From Mauremys mutica (taxonomy: Eukaryota; Chordata; Testudines; Geoemydidae): 64,000 nucleotides of DNA. The stretch is taken from assembly GCF_020497125.1 (NCBI RefSeq), contig NC_059075.1, forward strand, positions 64,251,321 through 64,315,320, written 5' to 3'. How positions within the stretch are numbered: the first letter of the stretch is position 1; every line of letters starts with the position of its first letter. A model generated the notes under the pieces. The model had not been told where the DNA came from and searched no databases. It was given only the letters and a program-made list of their open reading frames with translations. A program made the position numbers and the translations under genes. This document shows, piece by piece, positions 54,234 through 64,000 of the stretch.

Positions 54234-54600
54234 ATCTAGATGCTAGATGATTGAGAGTCTGGAGAGATGATGTTTTTTAGATGTGTGAATTGATGAGAGA
54301 GGCCATATCTTTGATCTGTTAATCCAGGAAGAATCAGCAAGATTTAGATGTAGTCTGGATTTGAGGCCCAAGAGTGAAGTCTGAGTTGAAGATGATGTCC
54401 AGGTTGCAGGCCTAAATTGTAGGCAAGATGGTGGTGTTGTCCAGAGTGATTGAGAAAGGAGGTAGGGGGAAGGGCTTTGGATGGTGGTAGGGAGATTAGG
54501 TTCCCTGTTTTAATCATATTGATCTTGAAATGATGGCTAGACATCCACAAGAAGATGTCAGAGAGACATGCCAAGATTTTAGTTTGTACAGAAGGTACAA

Positions 54601-55264
54601 CAATTGTGAAATAATGTTAAAGGTTGTTTGCATGAGGGATGAGTGGGAGTTCAGTTTGTCTTTTTTTGCTTCATTATAATATATGAAAAGCCTGAAATAT
54701 TTGTGTGTGGCGGGGTGTCTTTTTTTTTTCCCCTTAGTATCAAAATTTCAGGTCTTCCTCCTTTCAAAAAGTAGAGAGCTAGTAACATTGTGCCATTGCA
54801 AGAGTTGAGAAACGAAAGTTGAGCAATTGAGGGGGAATTTTGTGTTTTAGTTACTGATATTCTTGATGTTTCTAAGTATTAAAAAAAACTAATAAGAAAC
54901 ATCCCTTCTTATTTATAAATAATATAAAAAGGATGGGGCAAACCCTCAATTTCTTGAAAGTGGGGAGTAAGTTTCAGATAATCATTAATGGATTAGAGAA
55001 AGTCCCTACCTCTTCTCTACTTACTATTAAACACAGCTTTGTGCATGAGGCCGTTCTATAATGTTCTCAGCAAAGTGGAAATCAAAATATTACCATTAAA
55101 TAAATAATCTATCCAGCTTTGCTGAGAAGTTGAATAGCATTTTTCTGCCAATGGCTGCATTCAGCATGTCATAGTTGTTACTTATTGATCTTGTATGTTG
55201 CAGGAAAAAAATGAATTGCACTTAGTTACAGCACAGATGTCTATAGCCACAAAGCTACCTCAAT
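54601..55264. other. AT-rich unique sequence
   Basis: Nothing recognised. Confidence 0.45.
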
Positions 55265-56020
55265 ACTGCACTTAGGAAGCAAGAATCCCATGCACCGCTA
55301 CAGGCTGGGGACTGACTGGCTAAGCAGCAGTTCTGCAGAAAAGGACCTGGGGACTACAGTGGATGAGAAGCTGGATGAGAGTCAGCAGTGTGCCCTTGTT
55401 GCCAGGAAGGCCAATAGCATATTGGGCTGTATTAGTAGGAGCATTGCCAGCAGATCGAGGGAAGTGATTATTCCCCTCTATCTGGCACTGGTGAGGCCAC
55501 ATCTGGAGTAGTGTGTCCAGTTTTGATCCCCCCACTATAGAAGGGATGTGAACAAATTGGAGAGAATCCAGCAGAGGGCAACGGAAATGATTAGTGGGCT
55601 GGGGCACATGACTTATGAGGAGAGGCTGAGGGAACTGACGTTATTTAGTCTGCAGAAGAGAAGAATGAGGGGGGATTTGATAACAGCCTTCAACTACCTG
55701 AAGGGGGGTTCCAAAGAGGATGGAGCTAGGCTGTTCTCAGTGGTGGTAGATGACAGAACAAGAAGCAATGGTCTCAAGTTGCAGTGGAGGAGGTCTAGGT
55801 TGGATAGTAGGAAACACTATTTCACTAGGAGGGTGGTGAAGCATTGGAATGGGTTACCTAGGGAGGTGGTGGAATCTCCATCCTTAGAGGTTTTTAAGGC
55901 CCGGCTTGACAAAGCCCTGGCTGGGATGATTTAGTTGGTGTTGGCCCTGCTTTGAACAGGGGATTGGACTAGATGACCTCCTGAGGTCTCTTCCAACTCT
56001 AATAGTCTATGATTCTATCC
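55265..56020 (+). pseudogene. CR1 LINE, 3' part, relatively young
   Basis: A 5'-truncated CR1. Two open pieces, 55290-55511 and 55548-55934, encode the end of the reverse transcriptase. The first has LSSSSAEKDLGTTVDEKLDE, ARKANSILGCISRSIASRSR and IPLYLALVRPHLE. The second has NKLERIQQRATEMISGLGHM, RLRELTLFSLQKRRMRGDLI, FNYLKGGSKEDGARLFSVVV and KHWNGLPREVVESPSLEVFK. A single stop (TAG at 55509-55511) and little else separates them. The 3' end GGACTAGATGACCTCCTGAG and the tail repeat ATAGTCTATGATTCTAT close the element. It is the best-kept CR1 here and carries the tail that the local SINEs share. Confidence 0.92.
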
Positions 56021-56194
56021 ACCTTCAAATCCCTCTTCAAAATTCTTCTTTGCTGTGATGCCTACAAAAAAATTGATAACAGTTAGGTTGTTGGTGTGCA
56101 GAGGCCACTGCCTATCACCAGTAATGTCTCATTGTTTCTTTGTACTCCCCATCTGTCTATATTAATCTGCTGATTCTTGTCTTGTACTTAGATT

Positions 56195-56275
56195 GTAAGC
56201 TGGTTAGGGCAGGGACCATTTTTCTGTTCTGTTTGTACAGCACTTCACATCATAATAGGTACCTAACAGTGCACT
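56195..56275 (+). repeat. ancient interspersed repeat fragment
   Basis: TAGATTGTAAGCTGGTTAGG, GCAGGGACCATTTTTCTGTT and TTTGTACAGCACTTCACATC match the reverse of the repeat at 52640-52759. Confidence 0.55.
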
Positions 56276-58240
56276 CCATGAGACGCTTTTTTCCCTTATG
56301 GTGTTCTATAATGTCCCACAAAGAAAGGAAGCAAATACTGATTTTAATGAGGAGATGCTTTTGTAATTGTAGGTGGTAGTGGATGCACTTCAGAAAAATG
56401 TTACTGGGTATGCTCTGCTATCCCTTGTGGAACAATTTCTGTTCCCATGATCTCTTTGGGGCACCAAAGGCATTTGGTAATAAATGCTGGACTGTTGTCA
56501 TGTTGTATTGAATGTGCAAAGGGAATGGAGAATGCAGGTGCAAGATCAACTGTGCTTGCAGAAACCAGCATACTTCAAGGTTCACAAGGCAGTTAGTTAA
56601 TTCTTCCTTCTAATATTCCGTCCTAGGACATTTCACTCTGCTCTCAGTTGCAGCCTTCTTGCACATTGCAACAGTAGTGGAAATGAGCTGTTGTCTGTGC
56701 TTGACCTCAAATTTTAAATACCCAAAACAAACATGGGGGGTAATGGAAAAGTCAGATTCTTCAGCCATAGGCCCTGAGTCTGCAAGCTGCTTTAAGGAAG
56801 CCTGCATGCCTGCACAAAACCCCATTGTGGGGCATCATACAAGCATAGGAGTTCACCTGCATGGAACATCTTGCAGGGCTGGGGCCCAGGACTGTGCTTT
56901 GAGTGCAAAAGAAAGTCTGGTTTTAGCAAGGCAGTAGTTTAGGAACGGTCCATGCAGCATAAATCTAATCTGATTTTTAAGGGACGTCGTCTCTTAAAAA
57001 TTACTCATCAGAATTTTTTCCCTAATATTCTTGCAAGTAACACACCTAAGATTAAAGAAAACAAATATTTATTTAATTGTTTTATTTGCAGTCTTTGACA
57101 GCACTGTTTTCTTTATATAGTCAGTTTCTCCTGTAGTTTGGGATTTTTCACACAACAACAGGGAGAAGAAAATGTATTTTTGAAAACCACAAAAATTGTC
57201 AAGGGGACTCAGAAACAAAGAGAACAATTAGTTATTTAAAGTGATAGCCACTGTACAATCTAATCAATCAGAAAAAAATAGTTAAAAGTAGTTTCAGGTT
57301 CAAAGCATGTTCTTAAGAAATACTACTACTTAGCTTTTCTCGTGTAAATCTCAAAGCACTTTAAATAGGTGTCTATCGATATACCTGTCTTACAAAGCAG
57401 GAAACCAGTTTTGCCAGTGTTCACAATTTTACATTTAATGTTTTTTCTTAAAGCCTCAGCCCCTGGAGACTAATGATTGTGAGAATTTTGGCTTTTGTAT
57501 TTTTAAGTGAGTTTCTGGCCCTCATGGTTGCTGAGAAAAGCTTGAAAATGCCCCAAGTGTATACTAAAAGCCCAAAACCAGAGGGCAAATGAAAATAAGC
57601 AACCCTAAATGTATATACTGTATTATTTTTAAATTGTCATGATTTTTAAGCCAGTGTCACGATTATTTGGGGGTCCCAACTTATGTTTTTGAATGTTTGG
57701 GGTTGGCAGTGCTGAGAGCCAAAGTGTTTAATCTTAGGTAAGGCACTTAAACAGTGAGTCATCAGCAGAGCTGCTGAGACCTCTGATCTGACATTGTCCT
57801 ATGTCCTGTGCTACTGAGTCATGCTCTATCTGTCCCACATGTATGTACCTCTTTTTACTTGCCTAGCCTACCTGCACCTGGAGAGTTTGTAAACAGAACT
57901 GTTTTGTCCAGAAGAAGGCCTGTTGGATATTTTGTCTCTGATATGCACCCCAATTATCAGTTGTAATAGCTAAATTTCCGTTTAATGCATCTGTAACTAT
58001 TTTGAACATAGCAAATTGCAAAGAGAGGTTTCCTCAGTGGAAAGATAAACTGCATATGTAGTCTTGTGGGTAAAAGAATGTTCTCCAAAAGTCATCCTCC
58101 TGGTGTGGTTTGAAGAGATGCTAACTGGATGCTTTTTTGCAAATCAAACAGTAGATGTGTGAGAGAGAAAGGGAAAGCTATTATGTAGAGCTAAAATATG
58201 CTGGAAATCCCCAACTCTGTGGAGTTGCTAAGGTGGTTTT
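56276..58240. other. unique sequence
   Basis: About 2 kb without a recognised gene; faint MIR-like words near 57340-57420 and 57720-57850 are too decayed to call. Confidence 0.45.
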
Positions 58241-59018
58241 TAAACCCTTTCACTGCCTTATATGGCAACAGGAAGTGGGAGTGGCCCAGGCCTGCTTGAG
58301 CAGGGAGGGAGCGGGAGAGAGATGGCTCCTGACTTAGGCAGTTGTGCTGATGAAGTGGAAGAGCTGGTTTCAGTTCTCCATAGTGCATGTGTGTTTAGGA
58401 GGCGGGTGCTTCTTGTTTCCTTGCCTGGGAGTTGTGCAATCCTTTAGGTCGGAGAAAGCGCCCTCCCTAGCTGCTGCCGCCACCGCCTTGTTGGTTTTTT
58501 TAAAGCTGTGAGCTCAGCCGATGAGTCAGAACCATGCAATCCTGACACTGCATCGTGGGACTGGAGGTGAGAGAGAATCAAAAACAGGAGCTGTAGATTT
58601 CAGCCAAGTACAGTGCAGGACTTCGCTTTGTTTGTGCACAGAAGGGGAGCTGAGTAGTGACCACTTCGTGGGATATTCTTGATTGCAAGAGAACTTCCTG
58701 CTTCTTTCCTGGGAGCCCTGAGGAGCGGGTCTGGAAAACACTTTTTTGTCGTCTCCTGGGAAGTGAAGCAAAAAGAGAGAGAGGAATCGCCCCGTTACAT
58801 AATTCTGACAGTGTCTGTCTCATATTAGAACGAGGTAAATTGAAATCTAGGGTTCTTACAAGGTCCAAAGGGCCTGCGCACTCCTGCACCTTGCTCCTGA
58901 TTGAGGCTAGAATCAACACCGTGGAGACTATTTGAATCATGGCTGTGGTTTTTTGCAAGCCTGAAGGTTTGCAGCAAGGAGCTGTGTGCGTGGAGGAAAT
59001 GGGGAGATTGAGTGCTTG
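58241..59018 (+). promoter_or_regulatory. candidate alternative promoter and 5' exon with start codon
   Basis: GC rises around 58440-58500 (AGCTGCTGCCGCCACCGCC), with an AP-1-type TGAGTCA at 58522-58528. Three donor-like sites follow on the plus strand: GGAG|GTGAGA at 58566, CGAG|GTAAAT at 58834 and CTTG|GTAACT at 59018. An ATG at 58939 in AATCATGG context opens 26 codons (MAVVFCKPEGLQQG, then AVCVEEMGRLSA) up to the last donor. This is how an alternative first coding exon looks. I do not recognise the peptide. Another ATG at 58520 (MSQNHAILTLHRG) is close to the first donor. No further exons are seen in the window. Confidence 0.4.
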
Positions 59019-60904
59019 GTAACTTTGCTTTTTATTTTTATTTATTTTTTTATCTGTATAATGCATGCAAGCTGCGTATGTGCAGCTACGCAGCTCAGCG
59101 CTGCTAATGGACTGCCTCAACAGGAAGACTGCCTTTTTAGTGTGGAAACTTGGTACAGAGAATTCTGGCTAATATTCATTTTAGTGAAATGTGGTAAATT
59201 GCCCTTTGGATAGGGAGTTGCTTATGGTATGAGAGCAGAGAGGTGATTCAAATTGCATTGCTGTTATTCATTATTTGACAGCTGCTGCAGTCTTGCTGCG
59301 TGCAATTTAAAATTAATACCCCTCTTTTTGTCTTAAAATTTTAGAGTAAACTTAGTGTTAACGAACATGAGGGATTTATGCTTAGTACAGGTAAGAGCTG
59401 TACAAGAGCTCCCTCACCCCCAGCCTCCCAAATCTCTACCACGTTTATCTTAATTCTGAGCCGTATACGCTGCTATCCTAATTCTGGACCTTTTGAGTAC
59501 AGATTCTTAAGTGGACAAGCTGGGTGGGTTTTGGCATGTATAAATAGGGGTTATGTCATGCCTTGCTTGTTTTTTGATAGGTATCCAAGTCCCCTGGAAC
59601 AGGTTTCTGTGCTTTCTGTAGATCAGTGCTTCTGGCTCAGGTTCTGAAATCTCCATGCACTCAGGTATTTGATTGCAGTAACTGCAAGCCTGTATCCAAA
59701 TCTTAGCTATCTTGTGCAAGGAAACTGATTGCAGTACTTAACTTCAGTTCACTTTCAGATCTCAACACTAGCATGTAAGGCACCTGGTTTCAGCATCCCA
59801 TAAGGACAGAGCAGCAGCCGCCAATAGGATAATCTGCAGTTTGTTACCACCTTAAGATTTTTGCTCGTCAGTTTACTTATGGTTAGAAATATGATGCAAG
59901 CTAGGGAGGGTTAAAGTGAACCAGTGTTTGTTAGGTAACTGCAATGATTTCTTACTCCTAGAATATTAAATTAGTTCCTCTGATGGCTGTTCCTGTTGAA
60001 ATCAGTGGGAATTTTGCCATTTGCTTGGGAACATGATTAGGGCCTGTATTTGAGAGTGTCTCATTATGAAGATGGACATATTTGGCTCTGAACCGCTGGA
60101 CTCTAAAAACATTCAGCTCTAAGATATCTCAGTTCCTTGGGGGCCTGGAAGCTAGTTTGTGTATTTTGATGGTTCAAAGATTGCAATTGCACTGTGGGGG
60201 TGGGAAAGAGAGAAACTATTCCGTCTTCTGGAGTAGGTTAGGGAAGTAGGTGGCGAAGTTGAGGGTAATGTACAATCAAGCTAGAGCTCTCACTCAAAAG
60301 CACTATCTTGCTATAACTAATTTTTTTAATCCTTTTAAAAATAACATCAAAGTGCATTTCTTACACTTTAAAAGGTTTTGATCTGTGTTTCTATCTGTTA
60401 ACTGTAATTTAAAACAAATTAGCTTTAACTTTAGGTAAGTTAAAATGCCCCTTTAACACTGAAAATACATTTCATGGCAAGGATTCGGTCAGATTGTCTA
60501 ACGTTGGTCTACAAAACATATGGCTGCCCAGACACAATTAAGGCATAGTTTCCGCTGAGGAGAGACTGGAATAATGAATGCTGTGTGCACAAGCTGTGGC
60601 CCTATGAAGTGGACTTAATTAATGTTCCTGGATTGTGATAGGACTTCCTCTCTGTGTGCCCTGTACATTACTCCTGTTAAGAGCCTAGTATGTCTTTTGT
60701 GGTCCATTGGTGGCAAAAGGAAATTGGTAGTACCCATTCTAAACCTGTCTCAGCTGCAATACAGTGTTACCATAGCCTTAGTTTAGTATGAGTGGCAGTC
60801 CCTGCTGAACACTGGCCCTAGGCTGGAATAGAAAAGGTGTTGCAAACCAGCATTGTGGTACGTTAGCAGAGGACTAGGGTGAGGTCTAGGACTGGATAAC
60901 AGAG
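59019..60904. other. unique sequence
   Basis: No recognised repeat or gene; would be intronic if the exon at 58.9 kb is real. A scrap of palindromic repeat lies near 59995-60050. Confidence 0.45.
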
Positions 60905-61150
60905 GAAGGAGGGTCTACTGATTAGTGTGCTAGTCTAAATCTTGAGAGACCTAAGTTCAGTTCCTTGCTCTACCACAAACTTCCTGTGTGATCTCAGGCA
61001 AGTAAGTTAGCAATTCTGTACCTAAGTTCCCATCTGTAAAATGGGAATAATAGCACTTCCTTACCCTATATAGGTGTTGTGAAGATAAGTGCATTAAAGA
61101 TTCAGGTGCTCAGATACAATGGTGATGAGGGCCAAGTAAGTACCTAAAGA
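60905..61150 (+). repeat. MIR-like SINE, long copy
   Basis: CTGATTAGTGTGCTAGTCTA, CTTCCTGTGTGATCTCAGGC, CCCATCTGTAAAATGGGAAT and GGTGTTGTGAAGATAAGTGC cover head to core. Confidence 0.75.
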
Positions 61151-61429
61151 AGTGGATACTACAGTTCAGGAATGAGGTGCAGGGGCAGTGCAGCAACAGG
61201 TAAGGTTGCAAAAAAGTCAGTCTGCTCTGTGTCTGAATCCTGATAAATGTTAGTTTTATAAACACTAAATTCACTCAAACATTTTAGGTGCCATTTTCTT
61301 TAGCCTGCAGTTTCAGAGAGAGCTTTTGGAAAAAAATACAAAGGGAGTATAGAAGAACAGACATGCGAAGTATTTAAATCATGATTTGGGGACATCAGTA
61401 ACTCAGGCAGAGGTTATGAGTCTATTACA

Positions 61430-61522
61430 GGAGTGGGTGGCCAAGGTTCTATGGCTTGCAATGTGCAGGATGTCAGACTAGATGATCATGATGGTCCCTT
61501 TTGGCCTTAAAGTCTTTGAGTC
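61430..61522 (+). repeat. CR1 3'-end fragment
   Basis: GGATGTCAGACTAGATGATC, ATGATGGTCCCTTTTGGCCT and AAAGTCTTTGAGTCC are the CR1 end. Confidence 0.7.
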
Positions 61523-61689
61523 CAAAGTACTGGTCAGAGAGCTGTCCTATTGATGTTAGAGCTTTTCTATAGATAGCAATAGCCAGGCTTGTGTGTGTGT
61601 GGCTTTTTTTTTTTTTTTAGAAAAATGTTGCAATTATACTGAAGTAGCATGATGCTATCATAAGTCTATTATTTACACAAGAGGTCTCC

Positions 61690-62682
61690 CAAAGATCTGT
61701 AGTGGGAGTTTGCAGGTGATAAGAAATTGCTCAAGATAGTTAAGTCCAAAGCTGACTGCGAAGAGTTATAAAGGGATCTAGCAAAACTGGGTGACTGGGC
61801 AACAAAATGGCAGATGAAATTCAGTGTTGATAAATGCAAAGCAATACACATTGGAAAACATAATCCCAACTGTACATACAATAACGGGGTCTAAATTAGC
61901 TCTTACCGCTCAAGAAAAGAGATGTTGGTGTTATTGTGGATAGTTCTCTGAAAACATCTGCTCAGTGTGCAGTGGCCGTCAAAAAGCTAACAATGTTAGG
62001 AACCATAGAAAAGGGATATATAATAAGACAGAAAATATAATGCCACTATCTAAATCCATGGTATGCCCACAACTTGAATACTGCTTGAGGTTCTGGTTGC
62101 CCCATATTCAAAAAGATATAAAGAATTGGAGAAGGGTAAGAAAAATGATTAAGGTATGGAACAGTTTCTTATGAGGAGTGATTAAAAAGACTGGAACTGT
62201 TCAGGGTGGAAAAGAAACGATTAATGGGAGATATGATAGAGGTCTATAAAATCTTGACTGCTGTGGAGAAGGTGAATAAGGAATTATTTACTCCTTCACA
62301 TAACACACAAATCAGGGGTCACCCAATGAAATTAATAGACAGCAGGTTTAAAACAAACATAAGGAAGTACTATCGGTACTTCATGCAGCACACAGTGAAC
62401 CTGTGGAACCTGTTCCCATGGATGTTGTGAAAGCCAAAAGTACAACTGGGTTCAAAAAATAATTAGATAAGTTCATGGAGGATAGGTCCATCTGTGGCTA
62501 TTAGTTAGATGGTCAGGGGCACAATGCCATGCTCTGGATGTCACTAAACCTCTGACTGACAGAAGCTGGAATTGGACGATGGGGTGGATTACTTGATAAT
62601 CTCACTGGCCATTGTCAGAAGACAGGATACTGGAATAGATGGATCATTAGTACAGGCCAGTATGGCCATTCTTATGTTCTCA
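61690..62682 (+). pseudogene. CR1 LINE, ORF2 C-terminal part and 3' UTR
   Basis: A longer relative of the copy at 5675. It starts within the reverse transcriptase (GTGACTGGGCAACAAAATGG encodes the LGDWATKWQ-type block) and passes GVIVDSSLKTSAQCAVAVKK-like sequence. The block SKSMVCPQLEYCLRFWLPHI follows at about 62050-62110, then VEKVNKELFTPSHNTQIRGH and the NLWNLFPW block. The UTR runs to GATACTGGAATAGATGGATC and CAGTATGGCCATTCTTATGT. Multiple stops and shifts. No endonuclease domain. Confidence 0.85.
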
Positions 62683-62814
62683 AAGGTGGGATGAGCTTGT
62701 TAGATGATGATGATTTTTTTTTTGAAAGCTGTACTCCTCCATATTATTTTCTAGATTTTAGTCCATATGATCAAAGTATAGATGTTTTTCCTCTTTCTGA
62801 TGCCTTCCAAACAC

Positions 62815-63040
62815 AGTCTGAAGGAATGAGCAGTGGATGTTGGGAGCCAGGAACTCCTGAGTTATAATCCCTGCTTTACCACTGACTCACTATGAAGCAA
62901 TGGGCAAGTCTCCCTGCCTCAGTTTACCCATTATAAAAATTGGATTAATAATATTTACCTACCAGCTCAATTGTGTTGTGTGAGACTTAATCAATTAGTG
63001 CTCATACAGTGTTTGTGGGACATCCCCTTCACTCACTTCC
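62815..63040 (+). repeat. MIR-like SINE
   Basis: GGAGCCAGGAACTCCTGAGT, CTTTACCACTGACTCACTAT and CCTGCCTCAGTTTACCCATT match MIR head and core. Confidence 0.7.
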
Positions 63041-63344
63041 CCCAAAAGACATACAATATTCTATTCAACTTAGAAACTAGCATATTGTGGGAGATGAAGG
63101 GTATTTATCTAGTTTAGTGAAAAATCCCTTTAACTCAGCTAAATTGTTGGTCGTATTGACAGCAAAAGGCCTCCTGCTGCTCCTATAGAAGTCTTGGCAA
63201 AATTCCTTTTGACTTCAGTGAAAGCAGGATCAGGTCATCATGGAATTTGTGCCACTTCTGGGATGACTGATCCGTTTTTGGTACAGTTTGCAAAATGATA
63301 TAATTTTCATGTAAGAACTTTTATTATAATAACACTTGGCTGCT

Positions 63345-63995
63345 TTATATGGAAGTGGTCTAATGATTAGAGAGGGGTCGGCAACCTTTCAGAAGTGGTG
63401 TGTCAAGTCTTAATTTATTCGCAGTAGTTTAAGGTTTCGCATGCCAGTAATACATTTTACATTTACACGGGCCGGCGGATGGAACCCCAGACTGGCAGCA
63501 GGCTGAGTGGACCGGTGGCTGGGACCCCAGGCCGGCAGCGGGCTGAGCCGCTCCCTGCCAGCTGGGGTCCTGGCCGCCGGCCCCGCTCAGCCTGCTGCCG
63601 GCCCAGGGTTCCGTCCATCAAGGCCGGCAGTGGGCTGAGCAGGGCTGGTGGCCGGGACCCCAGGCTGGCAGCAGCGTGCCACAGTAAATCAGCTTGCGTG
63701 CCGCCTTCGGCACACGTGTCATAGGTTGCCTAGCCCTGGATTAGAGCTAGATGCTGGACTCTGTTGCCAGCTTGTCCAGTAAGCTGCTCTGTGATCTTGC
63801 CCAAGTCACAGAGGTATTCACAAGTGAGGAGGATCTTTGGCTCCTTGTGATTTAAACTGGAATTGTGTGCCTAGTTAGCACCATGGAAAATCAAGCTCTT
63901 AACCTCTCTGTACTTCAGTTTTCTTCATCTCTAATATGGAGGTAGCGATACAAAGATGTTGCAGGGATTAATTCACAAATGGTCTGTATGTTGTT
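63345..63995 (+). repeat. MIR-like SINE split by a hAT
   Basis: The left scrap (GGAAGTGGTCTAATGATTAG, 63351-63370) and the right part (63739-63995: GAGCTAGATGCTGGACTCTG, CTCTGTACTTCAGTTTTCTT, GAGGTAGCGATACAAAGATG) form one MIR. The hAT at 63373-63738 duplicates GATTAGAG inside it. Confidence 0.7.
63373..63738 (-). mobile_element. non-autonomous hAT with a GC-rich internal expansion
   Basis: GATTAGAG at 63365-63372 and 63739-63746 is a perfect 8-bp duplication. The ends AGGGGTCGGCAACC (first C lost) and GGTTGCCTAGCCCTG match the 22009 family in reverse. The usual AT-rich middle is replaced by GC-rich, loosely repeated units (GGGACCCCAGGCCGGCAGCG, GGCTGAGC) at about 63470-63680. Confidence 0.88.
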
Positions 63996-64000
63996 TCAAG

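Larger units (their letters stand above)
53040..54600 (-). pseudogene. L2-like LINE, reverse transcriptase part, split by a hAT
   Basis: On the minus strand the right part (54574 down to 54344) reads DIFLWMSSHHFKINMIKTG, matching the WMxxHxLKLNxDKTE block of L2-type elements. After the hAT (53574-54233), the left part continues with LDYYNILLSGLDQYNPAPLI, SIQNAAAKFIFLTHHLDNIT and PLFKSLYWLHLLHHRHKLLV. These match LDYCNxLLxGL, IQNAAARL and PLLxSLHWLPV. The order is right on both sides, so the hAT split one LINE. The remaining sequence to 53040 is decayed C-terminus. Confidence 0.8.

Noticed and set aside
1..64000. CRISPR arrays, operons, bacterial genes or rRNA
   Set aside because: No regularly spaced repeats with unique spacers were seen, and gene density and repeat types are those of a vertebrate genome.

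Overview
The window looks like an intergenic or intronic stretch of a reptile genome, most likely a cryptodiran turtle. The reasons are the interspersed repeats rather than any host gene: tRNA-derived SINEs whose 3' tails match CR1 (the tortoise Pol III/SINE design), several CR1 LINEs, a PIF/Harbinger transposon with its own small derivatives, DIRS tyrosine-recombinase retrotransposons, Penelope-like element ends, L2 and Tx1/L1-like LINEs, many hAT derivatives and old MIR copies. Species cannot be fixed from this sequence alone. No complete host protein-coding gene is visible. Almost every longer open frame is a repeat remnant or chance.

Layout. 1-0.76 kb is a CpG island, probably the promoter of a gene running off the left edge on the minus strand. 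1.6-6.9 kb holds SINEs, a hAT copy, MIRs and a CR1 tail. 6.9-15.7 kb is one decayed DIRS element split by two later insertions: a 1.08-kb solo LTR (7163-8242) and a 4.17-kb Harbinger (8454-12626). The Harbinger carries a DDE transposase with one frameshift, an opposite-strand Myb/SANT-like protein in two exons, and a possible third small ORF. 15.8-17.2 kb is a CR1-type LINE with two oppositely oriented parts. 17.2-29 kb is mostly unique sequence with a tRNA-like composite repeat (19.7-21.0 kb), hAT copies, and a candidate 5' exon at 23.2 kb.

29-43.5 kb is dense in nested elements: an L2-like LINE, a Gypsy remnant, two copies of one hAT family in opposite orientation, a Tx1/L1-like LINE, Penelope-like ends with 12-bp target duplications, two Harbinger MITEs, and a hAT with a GC-rich 39-bp tandem array. 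47.3-50.3 kb is a second DIRS copy that keeps its right-end inverted repeats. 53-56 kb has an L2 LINE split by a hAT and a CR1 copy. 58.2-59.0 kb is a second candidate 5' exon region on the plus strand. The right end holds more CR1, MIR and hAT.

Insertion order can be read in many places from target-site duplications (TSDs). The 23-kb and 59-kb exon candidates could be alternative starts of one plus-strand gene downstream of the window, but nothing here identifies that gene.
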